A stretch of 64,000 nucleotides of DNA from Pseudomonadota bacterium. GTDB lineage: Bacteria; Chloroflexota; UBA6077; JAJPHF01. The DNA is taken from the NCBI GenBank assembly GCA_021325365.1, contig JAJPHF010000146.1, positions 29,450 to 93,449 on the forward strand. The letters are read 5' to 3'. This document shows positions 59,375-64,000 of this stretch, one piece after another. The position numbers were made by a program, and so were the translations under genes. Below the pieces are notes generated by a model. The model saw only the letters and a list, made by a program, of their open reading frames with translations. It was not told where the DNA came from and searched no databases. Numbering within the stretch: the first letter of the stretch is position 1; every line of letters starts with the position of its first letter.

Positions 59375-59527
59375 CCCTTCCCTATAAGGGCGGGCGTGCT
59401 CATCCCGTGGCTGTCCACCGCCAGCGGCGTGGCCCCCTTCCCCATAAGGGGCGGGGACTCTCGGCTCCGCCGCTCCCGGCTCCCCCCTTTCCCCTATGGG
59501 GGAGAGGGGGGCAGGGGGGGAGAGGGG
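59375..59527. repeat. GA-rich hairpin repeats (family D) abutting galE stop
   Basis: Two or three partly matching units (CCCTTCCCTATAAGGG, CCCCTTCCCCATAAGGGG, CCCCTTTCCCCTATGGGGG) followed by GAGAGGGGGGCAGGGGGG. The last unit ends at the first base of the galE stop (59528, minus). Confidence 0.65.
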
Positions 59528-60508
59528 TCACTCCCCATACCCGCGCGGGTGCGCCTGCATCCACGCCCAGGCCGACGCGACGATCTCCCGCAGGTCCTGC
59601 AGCCGCGGCTCCCAGCCCAGCTCTGCGCGGATCTTCGCCGAGCTAGCGATCAGCACCGCCGGGTCGCCCGCCCGCCGCGGCCCCAGCCGCACCGGAATCG
59701 TCCGCCCCGTCACCGCGCGCGCCGTGTCGATCACCTCGCGCACCGTGTAGCCCTCGCCCCCGCAGCCCAGGTTGTAGATGGCGCTCCGCGCGTCCAGGAT
59801 GCCGAGCGCCAGCACGTGCGCGCGCGCCAGGTCCACCACGTGGATGTAGTCGCGCACGCAGGTGCCGTCGCGCGTCGGGTAGTCGTCGCCGAAGACCGTC
59901 ACCGCCGGCAGCCGCCCGGCCGCCGCTTGCAGCACCAGCGGGATCAGGTGCGTCTCGGGGCTGTGGACCTCCCCGTTCCGCGCCGTCGCGCCCGCCGCGT
60001 TGAAGTAGCGCAGGCTGGCATAGCGCAGCCCGTAGGCGCCCTCGTACCAGTCGAGCGCCCGCTCGAAGGCCAGCTTCGTGTCGCCGTAAGGGTTCGTCGG
60101 CGCGGTCGGGTCGCTCTCCTCGATCGGCTGCTTCGCCGGCTCGCCGTACACCGCTGCCGTCGACGAGAACACCAGCCGCGGCACGCCGCACGCCCGCATC
60201 GCGTCCAGCAGCGCCAGCCCCGCCACGACGTTGTTGCGGTAATACTTCGCCGGGTCCTGCACCGACTCGCCCACGAGCGAGTCGGCCGCCATGTGGACGA
60301 CCGCCTCGACGCCGTGCGCCCGCAGCGCGCCCCGCAGCGCGTCCCCGTCCAGCAGGTCGCCCTGCACGAACGCTGCCTCCGGCACGACCGCGTCGCGGTG
60401 CCCCTTGTACAGGCTGTCGTACACGACCACGGCATGCCCGTCGCGCAGCAGCTCCTCCACCACCACGCTGCCGATGTACCCCGCCCCGCCCGTCACCAAC
60501 ACCCGCAC
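59528..60508 (-). CDS. galE: UDP-glucose 4-epimerase
   Basis: A 326-residue SDR epimerase interconverting UDP-glucose and UDP-galactose. NAD-binding VLVTGGAGYIGSVVVEELL; MAADSLVGESVQDPAKYYRN; VFSSTAAVYGEP; catalytic Tyr-x3-Lys in NPYGDTKLAFE; RYFNAAGA. It starts at GTG 60508. Feeds surface polysaccharide synthesis; no glycosyltransferase is nearby. Confidence 0.94.
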   Translation of the reverse strand: MRVLVTGGAGYIGSVVVEELLRDGHAVVVYDSLYKGHRDAVVPEAAFVQGDLLDGDALRGALRAHGVEAVVHMAADSLVGESVQDPAKYYRNNVVAGLALLDAMRACGVPRLVFSSTAAVYGEPAKQPIEESDPTAPTNPYGDTKLAFERALDWYEGAYGLRYASLRYFNAAGATARNGEVHSPETHLIPLVLQAAAGRLPAVTVFGDDYPTRDGTCVRDYIHVVDLARAHVLALGILDARSAIYNLGCGGEGYTVREVIDTARAVTGRTIPVRLGPRRAGDPAVLIASSAKIRAELGWEPRLQDLREIVASAWAWMQAHPRGYGE

Positions 60509-60620
60509 GCTACCCTCGCCCTCGCCTTAATTTCTCCGCTACACGCTCTGCCGAGGTACTATGATGGTACTCGAATGAGGAACCGTTGCTCGGCAAGCAC
60601 TGCCGGCTCGCTCGGGGAAG

Positions 60621-61331
60621 ATGATGCCAACGCTCTATACGTACTGTATACGGTATGATAATGGCGCCGCGCCCAATCCTTACTGGGGCATCTGTACGCT
60701 TGTCATCTGTAAGCCACAAATACGAAGGGCGGCTCAGGTCGGCGACTGGATCGTTGGCACCGGCTCTCGCTCATCCCCGTTGGGGGATATTAGCGGTCAG
60801 GTGGTGTACGCTATGAAGGTTACCAAGAAGATGACGATGGCCGAGTACGACTCGTTTACTATTGACCAATTGCCCCAGAAGATACCCGACTGGGGTGGCT
60901 CGGACTATCGCCGGCGGATCGGGGACTCGATCTATGACTTCTCTGTCGATCCACCGGCCCAGCGCCGGGGCATACACACCGAGGACCGTCGGGAGCGCGA
61001 TCTTGGCGGCCACTTTGCGCTCCTGTCGGATCACTACGTCTATTTCGGCGATCAACCGAAGCGCTTGCCTGAACACCTGCTGCCAATCGTCCGACATGGC
61101 CAGGGTCATCGCTCGCGTGCCAATGATCCTTACCTCGACGATTTCGTCGACTGGATAGCCGGACTCGGCTGCCCGTCGAACATGCTCGACGGGCAGCCGC
61201 AACAACTGCATCGTCCATCATTCGCCCGATGGTGCGGTATCGATGGTCGGGGTAATCGACGTTCGACCTGCGAGCCTGCCGTAATCGCACGCGTCGGCAA
61301 ATGCCTAACCGCAGAAAGGGCCCAGTGCTGA
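60621..61331 (+). CDS. Nmad2-type putative nucleotide-modification protein
   Basis: A 236-residue protein. The N-terminus reads YTYCIRYDNGAAPNPYWGIC, TLVICKPQIRRAAQVGDWIV and GTGSRSSP, matching the Nmad2 (nucleotide modification associated domain 2) pattern, a domain predicted to act in DNA base modification in phages and mobile elements. FALLSDHYVYFGDQP lies in the C-terminal half. GC content is lower and codon use differs from neighbours, suggesting horizontal acquisition. No phage or restriction genes adjoin. GGGGAAG precedes ATG 60621. Confidence 0.75.
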   Translation: MMPTLYTYCIRYDNGAAPNPYWGICTLVICKPQIRRAAQVGDWIVGTGSRSSPLGDISGQVVYAMKVTKKMTMAEYDSFTIDQLPQKIPDWGGSDYRRRIGDSIYDFSVDPPAQRRGIHTEDRRERDLGGHFALLSDHYVYFGDQPKRLPEHLLPIVRHGQGHRSRANDPYLDDFVDWIAGLGCPSNMLDGQPQQLHRPSFARWCGIDGRGNRRSTCEPAVIARVGKCLTAERAQC

Positions 61332-61391
61332 CACCGCGGGGGTTCCGAGTGGCCGCGCGCCGCGCCGGGTGGAGACGCACGCCGCGGCGCC

Positions 61392-61847
61392 TTACTGCCC
61401 CCCAGCGCGCCGCGCCCGCGCGGCCGCCTTGGCGGCGTTGATGTCCGCCCACGGGATGCGCGGGCGGGGGAGGTGGCGGGCGGCGAGGTAGCGCCTCGCG
61501 TTGCGGCGCGCGGTGATGACGAAGCGCACCAGCCCCTTCACGCCCTCCACGCCGATGCCCGGCACGAGCTGCGTCGGCTGGAACATCCAGGCGTCGCCCT
61601 GCCGGACCAGACGGCCGCGCGCAAGGAAGCTGCGCTGGTTCCAGAGCACCTCGTCGTGCCGGTGGCAGAGCAGGCTCGCGGGGCCGGGCTGGAGCGGCGT
61701 CTCGGCCGCCAGCCGCACGCGCAGCGTCTGGCTGGCGGCGTCCGGGTCCGGCTGGCAGCGCACGCTGTACGGATACCCCGCGGCGTCCAGTCCCGTCAGC
61801 ACCGCGCTATCGTAGCGCCCTAGCTCGCGCACGAGCTTAACCCACAC
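61392..61847 (-). CDS. Pyridoxamine-5'-phosphate-oxidase-like flavin-fold protein
   Basis: A 151-residue protein with the split-barrel flavin-reductase fold: LGRYDSAVLTGLDAAGYPYS, then SLLCHRHDEVLWNQRSFLAR. Its GTG start 61847 lies inside the first unit of a 37-base duplication that also covers the stop of the upstream paralogue. Flavin/F420 binding is likely for the family; substrate unknown. Confidence 0.72.
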   Translation of the reverse strand: MWVKLVRELGRYDSAVLTGLDAAGYPYSVRCQPDPDAASQTLRVRLAAETPLQPGPASLLCHRHDEVLWNQRSFLARGRLVRQGDAWMFQPTQLVPGIGVEGVKGLVRFVITARRNARRYLAARHLPRPRIPWADINAAKAAARARRAGGQ

Positions 61848-61897
61848 GGGATCCCTCGACCTCGCGCACGAGCTTAACCCACACCGGGCACCTCGAC
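61824..61897. repeat. 37-bp tandem duplication at gene junction
   Basis: Units 61824-61860 and 61861-61897 share 24 identical bases (CTCGCGCACGAGCTTAACCC + ACAC) and a closely similar remainder. Unit 2 carries the stop of the upstream gene; unit 1 carries the start of the downstream gene. Confidence 0.9.
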
Positions 61898-62404
61898 CTC
61901 GCGCGGTGCCGCCAGGAAGTCGCCCTCTGGCCACCAGCGGATGCGGCGCGGCGTGATGACGATGCCGAGCCGCATGTAGTACCAGTCGAACAGCCAGCGC
62001 ATCACCCGGTTGCTGCTGTACATGCCGCTCGCGGGCTGGCGCTCGAAGACGAGCTGTAGCTTGTCCTCGAAGCCGCGCACCGACGTCAGCACCTCGTCGG
62101 GCGCCGTCGCGTCGCCCTGCACCAGCACCGCCGGCGGCCGGGCCAGGCCGCTCGCGGTCGGGTTCGAGAACAGCAGCGCGACGCGCGGGTTGCGGCGGAT
62201 GTTGAACGCCTTCTGCGCCAGCGCGATGGAGGTCGAGAGCAGGAACCGCCCCGGCGCCGGCTCCCAGAACGCCAGCGTCGGCCAGGTGATCGGCGTGCCG
62301 TCGCGGGCCAGCGTCGAGAACTCGCAGGTGCGGAACTCGCGGAACACCGCGGCCACCTCGGGCGGCAGCGCGAGGTCGCTCGGCGCGGGCGATGCGGCGG
62401 ACAC
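61874..62404 (-). CDS. Pyridoxamine-5'-phosphate-oxidase-like flavin-fold protein
   Basis: A 176-residue split-barrel protein: LPPEVAAVFREFRTCEFSTL, TPITWPTLAFWEPAPGRFLL, AQKAFNIRRNPRVALLFSNP. Typical of F420- or FMN-dependent PPOX-like proteins. Upstream of and co-directional with the smaller paralogue at 61392, 27 bases apart. Confidence 0.83.
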   Translation of the reverse strand: MSAASPAPSDLALPPEVAAVFREFRTCEFSTLARDGTPITWPTLAFWEPAPGRFLLSTSIALAQKAFNIRRNPRVALLFSNPTASGLARPPAVLVQGDATAPDEVLTSVRGFEDKLQLVFERQPASGMYSSNRVMRWLFDWYYMRLGIVITPRRIRWWPEGDFLAAPREVEVPGVG

Positions 62405-62419
62405 CGGCCTCCCCGCGCC

Positions 62420-63586
62420 CTAACGCCCGTACAGCCGCTCGACGAGCCCGCTCTGCACGATCTCGTCCACGAAGCGGTTGTCGTACATCGTGGTTGGGTC
62501 GACGTTGGCCGCCTCGGGCCGCGTGCGCGCCAGCTCTTCGAGCGCCGTCTGGAACTGCGCGCGGCTCACCCGCAGGTCGCGCTCGAAGACGCCCGAGTAC
62601 ACGTCGTAGGCGTCCTCGTTCGCGCGCGCGTCATCGCTCTTCAGCTTGTCGGCGAGCACCTTCACCGTGAACGCCCGGTCCGTCTTCACCCGATGGGTGC
62701 CCTCGACCAGCGCCCGCATAACCCGCCGGATCGCCTCGTCCTGCTCGGGCGTGCGCTGCTTGTGGACGTTCACCGAGATCGCCGGATACTCCAGCGCCGA
62801 GGTCCACAGGTTGCCTAGCTCGACCATGCCCAGGTCCTTCGCCGCCAGGTTGAACGGCGGCGCGATGATCCCCGCGTCGATCCCGTCCGAGCTGAGCGCG
62901 CCGACCATCTCGGGGTAGCCGCCGATCTGCCGCAGGCTCACGTCCGTGTCCGGGTCGAGGCCCCACTGCCGCAACAAGTAGCGCACCGCCGACTCGCTCA
63001 GCGCCCCGAAGCGAGTGATGCCCACCGCCTTGCCCTTGAGCAACGCCGGCTGCGTGATCGACGGTTGGGCGTACAGCGCCTGGACGATCTTGCCGAGCGA
63101 CGTCCCCACCGACGTGACGTCGCCGCCGTCCACGCCCACCGCGATAGCCGCCTCCGGCGCGCCCACGAACAGGTCGATCTCGTTGGCCAGAAACGCTGCC
63201 ATCGCGGCCGGGTTCGTGGCCTGCAAGCTCATGTCCAGGTCGACGCCGTTCTCCGTGAAGTAGCCCGCCTCCTGCGCCACCCACACTGGCATGTACGAGC
63301 CGCTCGGCGTCGTGAGCCCCATTCGCACCTTGAGCGGTGGGCCGGGCGGCGTCGTGCTCGCGGCCGCCGGCGGCGGGGCGCCCGCCGCCGGTGCCGCCCC
63401 GCTGGCCTGCGCCGCCGCGGACGCATTGCCGCTGCTCCCCGCGGCCGCCGGCTGGCTCGCGGGCGCACGCGCCGGCGCGGCCGTCGGCGCGCAGGCGCCG
63501 GCGAGCAGCGCGAGCGCCGCCACCCCGGCCAGCAGCGCCGCGCGTCCTCGGCCGGACTCCCGCCCGATCCCGCTCGTGGGACTCAT
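62420..63586 (-). CDS. NMT1/SsuA-like substrate-binding lipoprotein
   Basis: A 388-residue exported lipoprotein: lipobox LLAGAC near residue 32, then an Ala/Pro-rich linker to ~85. Mature domain: LKVRMGLTTPSGSYMPVWVA, QEAGYFTENGVDLDMSLQAT, NEIDLFVGAPEAAIAVGVDG, LLKGKAVGITRFGALSESAV. Third protein of this class in the window without its own permease. ATG 63586 follows GGGGGAGA. Substrate not predictable. Confidence 0.87.
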   Translation of the reverse strand: MSPTSGIGRESGRGRAALLAGVAALALLAGACAPTAAPARAPASQPAAAGSSGNASAAAQASGAAPAAGAPPPAAASTTPPGPPLKVRMGLTTPSGSYMPVWVAQEAGYFTENGVDLDMSLQATNPAAMAAFLANEIDLFVGAPEAAIAVGVDGGDVTSVGTSLGKIVQALYAQPSITQPALLKGKAVGITRFGALSESAVRYLLRQWGLDPDTDVSLRQIGGYPEMVGALSSDGIDAGIIAPPFNLAAKDLGMVELGNLWTSALEYPAISVNVHKQRTPEQDEAIRRVMRALVEGTHRVKTDRAFTVKVLADKLKSDDARANEDAYDVYSGVFERDLRVSRAQFQTALEELARTRPEAANVDPTTMYDNRFVDEIVQSGLVERLYGR

Positions 63587-63707
63587 CGTGGCTCTCCCCC
63601 TCCTCATGTTCTTGCCCGCGCGCCGTGCCCCCGTGCTGCCGCTCACTGTAACAGCCCGCGGCCCCACGCGCACGCCTGTACAGGCCCCGACGGCCGCGCC
63701 CGCGGCC

Positions 63708-63738
63708 CGGGCGCCGCCCGCCCCGTGGGCGGCGCCCG
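63708..63738 (-). terminator. Terminator of crotonase-family gene
   Basis: CGGGCGCCGCCC (63708-63719) pairs perfectly with GGGCGGCGCCCG (63727-63738), loop of seven; 22 bases after the stop at 63761. Confidence 0.8.
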
Positions 63739-63760
63739 CCGGCTGGTGCGCTCGGCGCCG

Positions 63761-64000
63761 CTACTGCTTGGGGCGGGCGCCGGTGGGGGTGCCGCTGAAC
63801 GCCGGGCGCCGCTTCTGGGCAAACGCGGCCGAGCCCTCGTCGTAGTCCGGGCTCTGGCGGATGCGCTGGTAGTACACCTGCTCCATCTTCTCGGCCATGC
63901 TGAGCGGCATGTCCAGCGAGTTGTAGATGTACTCCTTGGTCCCCTGCACCACGATCGGCCCGTTCGCGTTGATCGTCTCCGCCAGCTTGGTGGCCTCGTC
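63761..64000 (-). CDS. Enoyl-CoA hydratase/isomerase family protein (C-terminal part)
   Basis: The frame is open to the window end, giving the last 79 residues: LAETINANGPIVVQGTKEYI, MPLSMAEKMEQVYYQRIRQS, EGSAAFAQKRRPAFSG. This matches the C-terminal trimerisation helices of crotonases. The catalytic part lies outside the window, so hydratase versus isomerase cannot be decided. Confidence 0.75.
   Translation of the reverse strand, partial: DEATKLAETINANGPIVVQGTKEYIYNSLDMPLSMAEKMEQVYYQRIRQSPDYDEGSAAFAQKRRPAFSGTPTGARPKQ

Noticed and set aside
1..64000. tRNA, rRNA, insertion sequences, CRISPR arrays and prophage genes
   Set aside because: None could be supported by reading both strands; the repeats found are short intergenic or coding elements without transposases.

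Overview
The window is very GC-rich (by eye around 70%), densely packed and reads as chromosomal DNA of a free-living, probably monoderm bacterium. MurT/GatD (lipid II amidation), HemQ (the coproporphyrin-dependent heme route), a PASTA-type Ser/Thr kinase and MurJ point to a Gram-positive-like wall. Together with a fused acetyl-CoA carboxyltransferase and many NMT1/SsuA-like binding proteins, a Chloroflexota-type lineage is my best guess; this is inference, with no rRNA or other marker here to prove it. I found no tRNA, rRNA, CRISPR array or insertion sequence.

Layout. 1-9.9 kb: 5'-truncated fused accD-accA, a class III CoA-transferase, a small DUF6932-type pair, an exported binding protein, a toxin/antitoxin-like pair with a frameshifted toxin, a MetE-like enzyme, a molybdopterin oxidoreductase, a sirtuin and phosphofructokinase. 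10-12 kb: a parA-ftsZ operon with overlapping genes. 12.6-16.4 kb: six tandem genes for short secreted proteins rich in Gly, Tyr or Met, closed by a 16-bp terminator stem. 16.5-20 kb: a ZapE-like ATPase and an exported hydrolase. 20-24.4 kb: cobA-hemD, hemB and hemL; hemQ lies at 28 kb. 24.4-31 kb: small unknowns, a lone dehydrogenase E1-beta, a bicupin dioxygenase, metallo-beta-lactamase and Nudix hydrolases and a class II aldolase. 31.4-33.2 kb: a sulfonate/nitrate-type ABC ATPase and permease with a good promoter, an upstream palindrome and a terminator. 33.4-37.2 kb: rpiA flanked by repeat copies, then an operon of a conserved unknown protein, a UGSC-family selenoprotein and a lipoprotein binding protein. 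37.3-45.3 kb: rsmG, greA-like, nudix, murT-gatD-murJ, a PASTA kinase and a second greA. 45.7-64 kb: hydrolases, an alcohol dehydrogenase, a secreted glycosidase-like protein, plsX, a DksA/TraR protein, cupins, binding proteins, nitronate monooxygenase, two enoyl-CoA hydratases, split chromate transporter, galE, an Nmad2-type gene and flavin-reductase-fold proteins.

The strongest candidates for undescribed biology are the UGSC selenoprotein operon, where an in-frame UGA is followed by Gly-Ser-Cys and a well-placed bSECIS-like hairpin, and the cluster of secreted Gly/Tyr/Met-rich proteins with conserved terminal cysteines. Several families of short hairpin repeats are scattered through the window. 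Some sit in frame inside genes (cobA-hemD, nudix), some form the N-terminal codons (pfkA, murT, CoA-transferase), and one family directly abuts the stop codons of ftsZ, galE, a hydrolase and a binding protein.

Where a -35/-10 promoter can be seen, it follows the housekeeping pattern TTGACA-N17/18-TANNNT (at 3749, 18847, 24927 minus, 45676 minus, 59356 minus). Most genes have no visible consensus promoter and appear to sit in tightly spaced operons with overlapping stop/start codons.
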